Below the pieces are notes generated by a model. That model was given only the letters and a program-made list of their open reading frames with translations, had not been told where the DNA came from and did no database searches. The translations under genes were made by a program, and so were the position numbers. From positions 248,001 to 312,000 of the forward strand of contig NZ_LRPE01000039.1 in NCBI RefSeq assembly GCF_001605885.1: 64,000 nucleotides of DNA, given 5' to 3'. Source of the stretch: Acinetobacter lactucae. GTDB taxonomy: Bacteria; Pseudomonadota; Gammaproteobacteria; Pseudomonadales; Moraxellaceae. Positions 9,321-17,306 of the stretch are shown here, piece after piece (the first letter of the stretch is position 1; each line of letters opens with the position of its first letter).

Positions 9321-10718
9321 CTAGCCCTCACTCAACACATATGAATAGTAAATATCATCACTACTATCGTTTAGCTGATTAATTTGCTCATCAAAAGTTT
9401 TTGCGATAATCCCTTCTTCATTAACCTCCATCTCTTTGAGCTCTCCACACTCAAAAACATATGCACCAATTTTATCCTTTGTTAGTAAAGCTTGACTATC
9501 TATCGAGTATTTTCGCAATAATTGACTTTTAGTCGCTTGGTTACCATTATTCTCACCAAGCATGATCAAGGAATTTAGCTCTCTAACAAAATAATCGCTA
9601 TGTGTGCTTACGACTATTTTTAATCCCATATTCACCATTTTTGCGATTAAACGAGCAACTAATCTTTGATTGGATGGATGCAAGTTTAGTTCGGGTTCAT
9701 CTATCATTAAAACACTTTGTTCCTTTGCTTGATATTCAAGATAAAACCAAAGACCAAATAAACTTTTTGCTGTTGAAGAAGATAAGTGTAAATCCATTTT
9801 AGGAACAGTTGGACCACCTCTTTTCTTTTTAGGCATAAAGGTAATATTACCTTCAGCATCAATATTATATTTACCACCAATTAATTTCTTAACTTCTTCA
9901 GCTAGCTCATGATATTTATTCTTTTCTGCACTTTTTTTTATATTAGTTAAATCATTTAACCAATCTATATAATCCGCAATTGGTTTAGCATATTTTGATC
10001 CTAGAACATCTTTTAGCAATAAATGTAAATCAAGTTCATCCCTAGAAGCATGATGTAATAAAGCTGTTCTTCTACTACTAAGCTCTCTATAAAACAGATG
10101 TAAACCATTTCTTTCTGCTGGTATTAAAAAAGTACTTTGTTGCTGCGCATTTCTACCTACTAAATAATTATAAATTAATGAGCTGATAACATCATTTAGA
10201 ATTTCTTTAGGTAGATCTTTTATCAAGGTCATAGAAATAACTTGACTATCTTTAGATTTTATAGCTTTAAAGGCATGAATTTGCTTAGATCCCAATGAAA
10301 ACTCAAATTCAAAAGATCTTCCCTTATTTCTCTCTAGTATTTCAGTAAGAACGACCTCCCATTTAAAAATAGAATTCTCAAATAGACTACTGTCTGAACT
10401 AAATATACTTGGTAACTTCATTTTAGTTGCTTTTTCAATGGAGCTCAGAGTGTCTTTAAAATTCTTTTCGAGCCATTCCTCTAAATTAAATTCCAAAATA
10501 CCATTTTCTTTAAGATCAGTAACTATTTGATCTACACCAGCAAAGCTGCTAATTTCCTGATTATTCAAAAAACCATAAATAGTATACATAACCCATGTTT
10601 TACCTGTGTTATTTGGTCCACAAAGCAAAGTAAGAGGTTTGACTTCAATCGTACCACTCTCAAGATTTCCAAGATTTTGAATTGAAAATGTCCAAGCAGT
10701 ATTGCCTTGATTTGACAT
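9321..10718 (-). CDS. ABC/OLD-type AAA ATPase
   Basis: 465 residues. Walker A is GPNNTGKT at 34-41, a signature-like stretch LSSSTAKSLFGLWF at about 312-325, Walker B VLMIDE at 336-341 with the adjacent ELNLHP, and the switch His in STHSD at 371-375. This is the single-chain SMC/OLD-like layout (AAA_15/AAA_21 group). No TOPRIM domain follows, so it is not a full OLD nuclease. The possible catalytic role is supplied by the next gene. Such ATPase plus small-effector pairs are common in phage defence; that role here is inference. It is the first gene of the two-gene operon. Confidence 0.85.
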   Translation of the reverse strand: MSNQGNTAWTFSIQNLGNLESGTIEVKPLTLLCGPNNTGKTWVMYTIYGFLNNQEISSFAGVDQIVTDLKENGILEFNLEEWLEKNFKDTLSSIEKATKMKLPSIFSSDSSLFENSIFKWEVVLTEILERNKGRSFEFEFSLGSKQIHAFKAIKSKDSQVISMTLIKDLPKEILNDVISSLIYNYLVGRNAQQQSTFLIPAERNGLHLFYRELSSRRTALLHHASRDELDLHLLLKDVLGSKYAKPIADYIDWLNDLTNIKKSAEKNKYHELAEEVKKLIGGKYNIDAEGNITFMPKKKRGGPTVPKMDLHLSSSTAKSLFGLWFYLEYQAKEQSVLMIDEPELNLHPSNQRLVARLIAKMVNMGLKIVVSTHSDYFVRELNSLIMLGENNGNQATKSQLLRKYSIDSQALLTKDKIGAYVFECGELKEMEVNEEGIIAKTFDEQINQLNDSSDDIYYSYVLSEG

Positions 10719-10903
10719 TATATTTTCCTAAATTTAATCATTTGACTCTTATAGTCTGATACTATCATATCGACAGTTAATAAGAACTATTCCTTAAATG
10801 AGTAGAATATCTTTAGAACTATCTGTGATGTAGATGCTTATTTCTCATTTAACATGAAATCTTATCTACAAATTTTAGTAAAGTGTTTAATAATAAGAAA
10901 TGA

Positions 10904-11110
10904 AAAAAGCCCAACATCCTGTTGGGCTTTTTTCGTATTTCGTTACTAGGCATACATCCTGTAATACCTCACGTCCTGATGCTTAAACTTATTATTGTTG
11001 TTTTACGTTTTGGAACTTCCTGTTCCTGATGAGTTCATCATAGGCAATTCGTGAGATCATAGAAAGACGATAATTTCCTGAATGGATGTAGGAAAAAACG
11101 TACATGGTTC
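10904..11110 (-). ncRNA. possible small RNA with terminal hairpin
   Basis: No gene is visible between 10719 and 11254. On the minus strand an unusual run of AGGA-containing elements (TTCAGGAAA, TCAGGAACAGGAAG, CATCAGGACG, ACAGGATG) ends in a strong terminator, AAGCCCAAC/GTTGGGCTT with T-run at 10904-10934. The layout recalls Acinetobacter C4-like small RNAs, but no clear promoter was found and the 5' end is a guess. Confidence 0.35.
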
Positions 11111-11254
11111 TTTTAAATTTAAAACTTGATTTATCTATCATGGAAATAAAAATATGAATTTATAAGAAGTTATGTTCTTCAATTAAATAAGAAAACGATA
11201 TAATGAGTTTATTACTTTATTTCTAAAATAAATTTAAAAACAACAAGGAACGAC

Positions 11255-11425
11255 ATGTCTAATCTACCATCAAATCTTTTTCAACCTTTAGTGATCATAT
11301 TTGCATGCCTTATTATCCTTGTAAGTAAAATGCCTCAGCTAAAATTTAGAAAAACCATATTATTTTTAGCTCTTGGCAGTCTTACTTTAATCTGTGCTTT
11401 GGCAATATTTGGCTTCTTTAATTAA
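11255..11425 (+). CDS. small membrane protein, 56 aa
   Basis: ATG at 11255 with AAGGA eight bases upstream; TAA at 11423-11425. Two hydrophobic helices (PLVIIFACLIILVS and ILFLALGSLTLICALAIFGFF) flank a short basic loop PQLKFRK, predicting a hairpin. No family recognised. It is convergent with the GFA gene, three bases apart. Confidence 0.55.
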   Translation: MSNLPSNLFQPLVIIFACLIILVSKMPQLKFRKTILFLALGSLTLICALAIFGFFN

Positions 11426-11428
11426 GCC

Positions 11429-11851
11429 TTATTTCTTGCTCTTCTCTATCATTTTTTCAAAGTGTTTAAGGTTTGGGTTCAACATGTCCCACGCATAGGT
11501 CTGGCTCACAAAAACCTCCGCTTTAGGATGATAGAGACTTGGGTCATCCAAAGTGCCTGCGCGTATTGAAATCATTTCAGGAACAAGTTCAGGTAAGCCA
11601 AAAAGTTGAGAACCACAAGTCGGGCAAAAAGCTCTTTTAATGGGACGACCAGAAGAACCTAATGTCTCAAAATATTTAAGTTCGCCACTTATTTTCAATT
11701 CAGATTGATGAAAAAAAGCAATTGGTGCATAGGCCGAACCTGTTGCTTTTTGGCAATCTCGACAATGGCAATTAAAACTATAACGTGGCTCTGCATCACT
11801 TTGATAGCTCACAGCTCCACATAAACATGATCCTTGATATTTAACTGACAT
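11429..11851 (-). CDS. GFA-family (CENP-V/glutathione-dependent formaldehyde-activating-like) protein
   Basis: 140 residues with the full zinc-ligand set: CLCG near residue 9, CHCRDCQK near 29, and CPTCG near 76, in the usual GFA order. The beta-tent fold binds zinc. Most family members have no proven formaldehyde activity. It lies just downstream of the methyltransferase on the same strand (8-base gap), so it is likely the third gene of that operon. Confidence 0.9.
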   Translation of the reverse strand: MSVKYQGSCLCGAVSYQSDAEPRYSFNCHCRDCQKATGSAYAPIAFFHQSELKISGELKYFETLGSSGRPIKRAFCPTCGSQLFGLPELVPEMISIRAGTLDDPSLYHPKAEVFVSQTYAWDMLNPNLKHFEKMIEKSKK

Positions 11852-11859
11852 GGCTCACC

Positions 11860-12714
11860 CTATTTTTTTATTGCTGTAATTTGAATATAACGTACATACC
11901 CATTTTGGTAGAGTTGTTGGCATAACTTTGCAGTCATTTGGATTTTAAAATTTGCCAACCCTCGGTTATGGCTTTGTGCTTGTTGATTTTGAATATACTG
12001 TGAAAAACCTAATAATACCTGTTCTGATAAATCTTCGATTTTAATATCTGTAAAACCTTGTTGTTCCAAGGTAGTTCTCAGCATCTCTTCCGTGAGTAAG
12101 GCATCCCAAGTGACATCGGCTGCTTTAAGTAAATAACGATGCTTTTGTTCTTGTAGCATGGTCATGTTGTGACATGAGTCGGCACGCATCAAGTAATGAA
12201 AACCTAATCGTCCTTTTGAATTTAAAACTGGCGTAACCGAATCTAGAAATGAATTTAAATTGCTGTGATAAGCCGCATCGATACAGAGCACTACATCGAA
12301 GCCTTGTTTAAATTCAAGTTGTTTTAAATTTAAAAATGAACCGCAGAAAATCTGACTTATTTCGGGAATAAGCTTTTGAATTTTATGAACGCATTGGACT
12401 TGTAAGTCAACTGCGCTAAGGCTTTTAGGCTGATAATGCTTTAACCAGTGCAACAAACTTGCACCCTGACCGCAGCCTAAATCTAAGAGATGATCTTTTG
12501 AATTTAAATTGACAGCTTGTGCCAAATGATCAGCCAATTGGCGACAAGCTTCACGGTAGCTTTGGGTATTTTTCCAAAAACCCAAATTTGTCCAAGCAAT
12601 CTCCCCATCATCTCCCAAGTTTGATGCATCAATTGCATATTTATGGGGAATGAGTCGAGAAAGAGCTGCTCGAACTTTTGTTTTCACAATTTTAGTAGCC
12701 GAGTTCTGGGGCAA
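11860..12714 (-). CDS. class I SAM-dependent methyltransferase
   Basis: 284 residues from a TTG at 12714; a GTG at 12687, after the upstream stop, is an alternative. The SAM site is DHLLDLGCGQGAS at about 98-110, with acidic AVDLQ in strand 2 and CIDAAYH in motif II. The N-terminus (IAWTNLGFWKNTQSY) resembles small-molecule/lipid methyltransferases. It overlaps the FAD oxidoreductase gene by 23 bases if the TTG is used. A lipid-modifying pair is possible but unproven. Confidence 0.8.
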   Translation of the reverse strand: MPQNSATKIVKTKVRAALSRLIPHKYAIDASNLGDDGEIAWTNLGFWKNTQSYREACRQLADHLAQAVNLNSKDHLLDLGCGQGASLLHWLKHYQPKSLSAVDLQVQCVHKIQKLIPEISQIFCGSFLNLKQLEFKQGFDVVLCIDAAYHSNLNSFLDSVTPVLNSKGRLGFHYLMRADSCHNMTMLQEQKHRYLLKAADVTWDALLTEEMLRTTLEQQGFTDIKIEDLSEQVLLGFSQYIQNQQAQSHNRGLANFKIQMTAKLCQQLYQNGYVRYIQITAIKK

Positions 12715-13990
12715 CTTCTACCTTAGGTTTTAAACCTACAAATGGTAAAGGTGCACCTAAAATTTCAGCAATATGCATTGCAGAAGTGACTGCTGACTCT
12801 AAAATTGGCAAGCCATCGCACGACCATGAACCACAGTAGAATACTTTACGGCTTGGGTCTAAATGACGTTGTTGCAATTCTTTGTTTAAAGCAACCGTTT
12901 GCGAGTCTACAACTGCACGCGTTAAAGTCACTTTTGAAATCACTTTTTTAGGGTCAATATCAACCACTGGACGCCAAGTTTGGAATACAGGATTTTTACC
13001 TACGAGTGTTGGCTCGACCGCATTCATCCATACAGTGAATTGCTGACGTGTAAACTTACGGTCCATCATGTAGCTCAACACTGACCAGTCTTTACGGCGT
13101 GGCGGCATGACTGTCGCATCGGTATGAATCACAAGATCGCCTTGTTCAAAGCGGAATTGCTTAAGCAAGTTCATATCTTCTGCAAACTGTTCAGGATTTA
13201 AAAACTCATCGATTTTAGATGTTGGGGTTGCAACAATCACTCGATCAAACAAGTTCTGTTCACCTTGGCTATTTTCAACCAGTACTTTTTCGCCTTGTTG
13301 CTCAACTTTCTTAATTGCCGATCCGCTATGGATATCGATGCCTTTAATTAAGCTATCTACAAATGCTGGTGTGCCACCTTTCATACGTAACAGCATGTCG
13401 CCATCAGTTAAGTGACGTAAAAACTCAAGTAAGTTTTTTGCAGGCCAGTCGCCAATTGTTTTTGGATTACACGTACAAATTGTATAGAGCACTGGCATAA
13501 CCACGCCATGCCAAAATACTTCTTCAATATCGTTCTGATTAATAAATTCAGCGAGGGTAATATCTTGATTTTTAGATTTGAAAAACTGGTGAATCGCAGT
13601 TTTTAATTGCAACATCCCTTTCACAAGACGCCAGCCATATTGCTGGATGCCTTTACGGTTATTAATAATCGGGAAATTACCAATACGGCTACGAGATGTC
13701 GTTAACCATGTTTCCGTACGATCTTCGAATAACCAGCTACAAGACATATAAGTACGAACCGGGAAGGTTTTAATACCTAAATGAGCAGCAAGGCTAAGTG
13801 TATTTTTCCATAAGTGAGGATTCATCACACGTAGCGGTGCATCAATAATTCCACCATCGAACTCAATACTATGGCTATCCATTCCCCGGCCAGGAAGTGC
13901 TTCAAATATCGTGATCGTATGCCCTGCATCTTTCAGAATTCTTGCTGCCGCAAGCCCTGCCATTCCACTGCCAATAATTGCGATATTCAA
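12692..13990 (-). CDS. FAD-dependent oxidoreductase (amine-oxidase/COG2907-like)
   Basis: About 432 residues. The N-terminal Rossmann motif NIAIIGSGMAGLAAARIL begins right at the TTG at 13990, which I prefer over a start at 14029 because it places the dinucleotide motif at the usual residue 2-8. A second FAD contact is CGSWSCDGLPILESAVTSA near the C-terminus. Related COG2907 proteins sit beside cyclopropane-fatty-acid-synthase-like methyltransferases, matching the next gene. Substrate unknown. Confidence 0.8.
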   Translation of the reverse strand: MNIAIIGSGMAGLAAARILKDAGHTITIFEALPGRGMDSHSIEFDGGIIDAPLRVMNPHLWKNTLSLAAHLGIKTFPVRTYMSCSWLFEDRTETWLTTSRSRIGNFPIINNRKGIQQYGWRLVKGMLQLKTAIHQFFKSKNQDITLAEFINQNDIEEVFWHGVVMPVLYTICTCNPKTIGDWPAKNLLEFLRHLTDGDMLLRMKGGTPAFVDSLIKGIDIHSGSAIKKVEQQGEKVLVENSQGEQNLFDRVIVATPTSKIDEFLNPEQFAEDMNLLKQFRFEQGDLVIHTDATVMPPRRKDWSVLSYMMDRKFTRQQFTVWMNAVEPTLVGKNPVFQTWRPVVDIDPKKVISKVTLTRAVVDSQTVALNKELQQRHLDPSRKVFYCGSWSCDGLPILESAVTSAMHIAEILGAPLPFVGLKPKVEVAPELGY

Positions 13991-14029
13991 AATGATGTCC
14001 CATTTTTCGAGAATTTTTTTGATTATCAC

Positions 14030-14351
14030 TCATACCCTAAAAAAACGCCGTATTAAAAACTACCAGATTTTTATTTTTTGCATCAATTTATATATAAGAA
14101 ATTTAAAAGATTCAGCCAGAAGTTTTTCATAAAATTTTACAAAAGCAGATGAATGTATAAAACTCTATATTTTTTAAAAATTTAAAAAAAATCTTTTAAA
14201 TAAAATAAGATAATTTAACTATATTTATATCATTTGTTTTACAAGCATCTTTTTTTAATATATTATTAACTCATAATAATGAGAAGCAAATCACACAAAA
14301 CAATGCCGAAACAACAATGAAAACCATCATAAAAATAGAACCTTTACAGCG
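14030..14351. other. AT-rich intergenic stretch upstream of the FAD oxidoreductase
   Basis: No credible gene. Very AT-rich; presumably holds the promoter of the minus-strand FAD/methyltransferase/GFA operon. I see no convincing palindrome or repeat. Confidence 0.4.
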
Positions 14352-14388
14352 AAAAAGCCCGCTATTCACACTTGATAGCGGGCTTTTT
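14352..14388. terminator. bidirectional terminator
   Basis: AAAAAGCCCGCTAT pairs with ATAGCGGGCTTTTT around TCACACTTG. It is placed to end the pirin gene on the minus strand. Confidence 0.8.
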
Positions 14389-14430
14389 ATTACTTTGCTT
14401 TTAGAGCTTAATCAAACACAATTCGGCAAT

Positions 14431-15303
14431 TTATGCTTCTTGCATGATTGAACCGAATTTTCCGCGATTAAAATCATTAATCGCTTCCATAATCTCAGCT
14501 TTGGTATTCATTACGAATGGACCATAACCTTCGATTGGTTCATTGAGTGGTTGGCCAGTCAACACTAAAAATTTAGTGTCTTCTTCTGCATTCAAACTAA
14601 ACTCAACACCCTCACGAGACAAAATCGCAACGGTTTTACCTTCAAGGCGATTTGCATCATTGACCACAATCGCGCCATCTAATACTACAACAAGCGTGGT
14701 GTGACCTTCAGGTACATAGAGAGTATGTTTCTGGCCTTTAGCCAATTTACCATCCCATACATTTAATGGGCTAAATGTGGTTGCAGCACCTTTTGCATCT
14801 GCATATTCACCAGCAATCACACGCAAATGGCTACCGTGCTCGTCTAGTGCAATGTCTGGAATTTCTTTCGCTTCAATCGCTTGGTATTTTCCAGGCGTCA
14901 TTTTTGAATGAGCAGGTAAATTAACCCACAATTGCACCATTTCAAAAAGACCACCATGCTCTGCAAATTCAGGAGAATGGAACTCTTCATGCAACACACC
15001 TGCACCCGCAGTCATCCATTGCACATCACCAGTTTTAATGGTTCCGCCGCCACCACTTGAATCTTTATGAGTCACTTCACCTTGATAGGCGATGGTCACT
15101 GTTTCAAAGCCACGGTGAGGATGCGAACCTACACCTTGCTGTTCGGTCGTTGGTGAGAAGTTATAAGGCGCTGCATAATCGAGTAACAAAAATGGGCTTA
15201 GGGTTTGGCCTAAACGGTCATAAGAGAACAGGTTATATACAGGGAAACCATCACCCACCCAATGCATGTGGTTATTTTGATATGCACCAAGAAATTTCTT
15301 CAT
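14431..15303 (-). CDS. pirin family protein
   Basis: 290 residues. The ATG at 15303 has AGGAGAG in ideal position, so the longer frame is rejected. The N-terminal cupin has the pirin metal ligands: HPHRGFETVTI (two His), HxDS in VTHKDSSGGGG, and GVLHEEFHS. Pirins bind iron or other metals; several have quercetin 2,3-dioxygenase activity, others act as redox-sensing cofactors. It is divergent from the YcaC-like gene, a pair often found together. Confidence 0.92.
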   Translation of the reverse strand: MKKFLGAYQNNHMHWVGDGFPVYNLFSYDRLGQTLSPFLLLDYAAPYNFSPTTEQQGVGSHPHRGFETVTIAYQGEVTHKDSSGGGGTIKTGDVQWMTAGAGVLHEEFHSPEFAEHGGLFEMVQLWVNLPAHSKMTPGKYQAIEAKEIPDIALDEHGSHLRVIAGEYADAKGAATTFSPLNVWDGKLAKGQKHTLYVPEGHTTLVVVLDGAIVVNDANRLEGKTVAILSREGVEFSLNAEEDTKFLVLTGQPLNEPIEGYGPFVMNTKAEIMEAINDFNRGKFGSIMQEA

Positions 15304-15407
15304 CTGATCTCTCCTATATATGTAGGATTTTCTTGAACTGAGATTGATTTTACGCCCCAATAATTGCAGTTTATAGATCAGGATTAGCAACACATTATTT
15401 CATCTAT

Positions 15408-15438
15408 GAGACAATCCCTCTTTTTCAGAAAGTGTCTC
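15408..15438. promoter_or_regulatory. candidate LysR operator between pirin and YcaC genes
   Basis: GAGACA (15408-15413) and TGTCTC (15433-15438) are inverted arms in the divergent 277-bp gap. The LysR regulator just past the hydrolase gene is the likely binder. Inference. Confidence 0.4.
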
Positions 15439-15580
15439 GTTGATCGTCCTATTTTTAAAATTCTTAATCCTATTTTTTAGACTTAAACACAACATAAAAC
15501 TCAACTAGCATAATTTTAGGCAATAACGACCTACTCAATAATTTTTGATTATTCATTTAGATAACACGAGGAAATAAAAA

Positions 15581-16207
15581 ATGGCTCAAGATTACGTGCG
15601 CTTAGACAAGGATAATGCTGCGGTTCTTTTAGTTGACCACCAAGCAGGTTTACTTTCTTTAGTTCGAGATATCGACCCAGATAAATTTAAAAACAACGTA
15701 TTAGCGCTTGCAGATGCGGCGAAATATTTCAATTTACCGACTATTCTCACTACCAGTTTTGAAAACGGTCCAAATGGTCCTTTAGTTCCAGAATTAAAAG
15801 AACTTTTCCCAGATGCACCTTTTATTCCACGGCCTGGTCAAATCAACGCTTGGGACAATGAAGACTTTGTAAAAGCGGTCAAAGCGACAGGTAAAAAACA
15901 ACTGATTATTGCAGGTGTAGTGACTGAGGTTTGTGTAGCATTCCCAGCTTTATCTGCCCTCGCAGAAGGTTTTGAAGTATTTGTGATTACTGATGCTTCT
16001 GGTACTTTCAATGAATTAACCCGTGACGCTGCTTGGGACCGTATGTCAAAAGCAGGTGCTCAGCTTATGACTTGGTTTGGTATGGCATGTGAGTTACACC
16101 GTGACTGGCGTAATGATGTGGAAGGTCTCGGTGCACTCTTCTCAAATCATATTCCTGATTACCGTAACCTGATGACCAGCTATAATTTTAATACATCGCA
16201 AAAATAA
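15581..16207 (+). CDS. ycaC: isochorismatase-like hydrolase, YcaC type
   Basis: 208 residues closely resembling E. coli YcaC. Catalytic triad positions are visible: Asp in LLVDHQAGLL, a Lys after the FIPRPGQINAW loop, and nucleophile Cys in AGVVTEVCVAFPALSA. YcaC forms octamers; the substrate is unknown. Start ATG follows ACGAGGAAAT. LysR follows it. Confidence 0.85.
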   Translation: MAQDYVRLDKDNAAVLLVDHQAGLLSLVRDIDPDKFKNNVLALADAAKYFNLPTILTTSFENGPNGPLVPELKELFPDAPFIPRPGQINAWDNEDFVKAVKATGKKQLIIAGVVTEVCVAFPALSALAEGFEVFVITDASGTFNELTRDAAWDRMSKAGAQLMTWFGMACELHRDWRNDVEGLGALFSNHIPDYRNLMTSYNFNTSQK

Positions 16208-16217
16208 GCTGAATTGC

Positions 16218-16249
16218 TAAGATTAGAGTGCCTAAGCACTCTAATCTTA
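16218..16249 (+). repeat. 14-bp perfect hairpin over the LysR 5' region
   Basis: TAAGATTAGAGTGC (16218-16231) and GCACTCTAATCTTA (16236-16249) pair perfectly around CTAA. No T-run follows, so it is a weak terminator at best. It sits between the YcaC stop and the LysR gene, where it could protect the mRNA 3' end or attenuate read-through. Confidence 0.6.
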
Positions 16250-16272
16250 AATTTAAATGGATTGATCGGACA

Positions 16273-17202
16273 TTGATAAGCTCTTTTGATGATTTTTATT
16301 ATTTCTATTTAGTCGTAAAACACGGCGGCTTTAGTGCGGCCAGTGAAGCCGAAAATATAAGTAAATCGAAACTCAGCCGACGTATTATTGATCTTGAAAA
16401 TAAATTTAATGTGAGCCTGATTCAAAGAACTACCCGCCATTTTAAAGTGACCGATTTAGGTCAAGAATTTTATGAGGAATGCTGCAAAGTTATTGCTCAA
16501 GTTGAATGTGCAGAAAACGTTTTGTTAAAGCAAAAAAGTGAACCGCAAGGGGTAATAAAAGTAAGCTGCCCGCCCTTAATGATGCATTTTCAAATTAGAA
16601 AAATTTTAAATCAGTTTTTAAAAACCTACCCTAAAGTTGAAATATCGCTTGAGCTGACCAGCCGTCGAGTAGATATTTTGCATGATGATATCGACCTCGC
16701 CATTCGTACCAATTTCGAACCGAATGAAGATTCAAATTTAATTGTTCGTGATGTGATTAAAACCGACCACTGCCTAGTGGCTTCGCCTGAATTACTGCAA
16801 GGTCGCACCATCGAGCATTATTCCGAGTTACAGGAATTTCCAAGTATTAGCTTAGGGACTCAAAAACAAAATTATATTTGGCATTTATGCAATATTCGTA
16901 ACGGTGAATCGGTTGATATCCCTTATCAACCACGAATAAAAAGTAATGATTTGGCAGGCGTTTACTATGCCGTGATGGATGGTTTAGGCATTGCCGATCT
17001 TCCCTTTTTAACTGTCGAATCTGAAATTCGTAAAGGTACACTGGTTCATATTCTTCCTGACTGGAAGTCGAATATTGGCATGCTACAACTGGTTTATGTG
17101 TCCAGAAAAGGCCAACGTCTTGTGGTTGAAAAACTCATTGAAACCCTGATTGAAGAACTCAGACGTTTACCAGAAAGCCATGAAGGATACCTACCGACTT
17201 AA
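16273..17202 (+). CDS. LysR-type regulator
   Basis: About 309 residues from a TTG at 16273, chosen because the HTH (FDDFYYFYLVVKHGGFSAASEAENISKSKLSRRI) then begins near residue 5, as is usual. A GTG at 16228 would give 324 residues, but it lies inside the strong hairpin and has no ribosome site. The effector domain has SCPPLM and VDILHDDIDLAIRT, like the YcaN/YhjC branch. It is next to and probably controls the YcaC and pirin genes. Confidence 0.85.
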   Translation: MISSFDDFYYFYLVVKHGGFSAASEAENISKSKLSRRIIDLENKFNVSLIQRTTRHFKVTDLGQEFYEECCKVIAQVECAENVLLKQKSEPQGVIKVSCPPLMMHFQIRKILNQFLKTYPKVEISLELTSRRVDILHDDIDLAIRTNFEPNEDSNLIVRDVIKTDHCLVASPELLQGRTIEHYSELQEFPSISLGTQKQNYIWHLCNIRNGESVDIPYQPRIKSNDLAGVYYAVMDGLGIADLPFLTVESEIRKGTLVHILPDWKSNIGMLQLVYVSRKGQRLVVEKLIETLIEELRRLPESHEGYLPT

Positions 17203-17203
17203 A

Positions 17204-17240
17204 TAAAAAAACCGGTCATGAATGGGCATGACCGGTTTTT
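17204..17240. terminator. bidirectional terminator
   Basis: AAACCGGTCATG pairs with CATGACCGGTTTTT around AATGGG. It follows the LysR gene and also faces gabD. Confidence 0.85.
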
Positions 17241-17306
17241 GTGAAACATCACATACAGCATAACTGCATGTTTTCGTTCAGAACAAAACGAACTCGTTTT
17301 GGTTCC

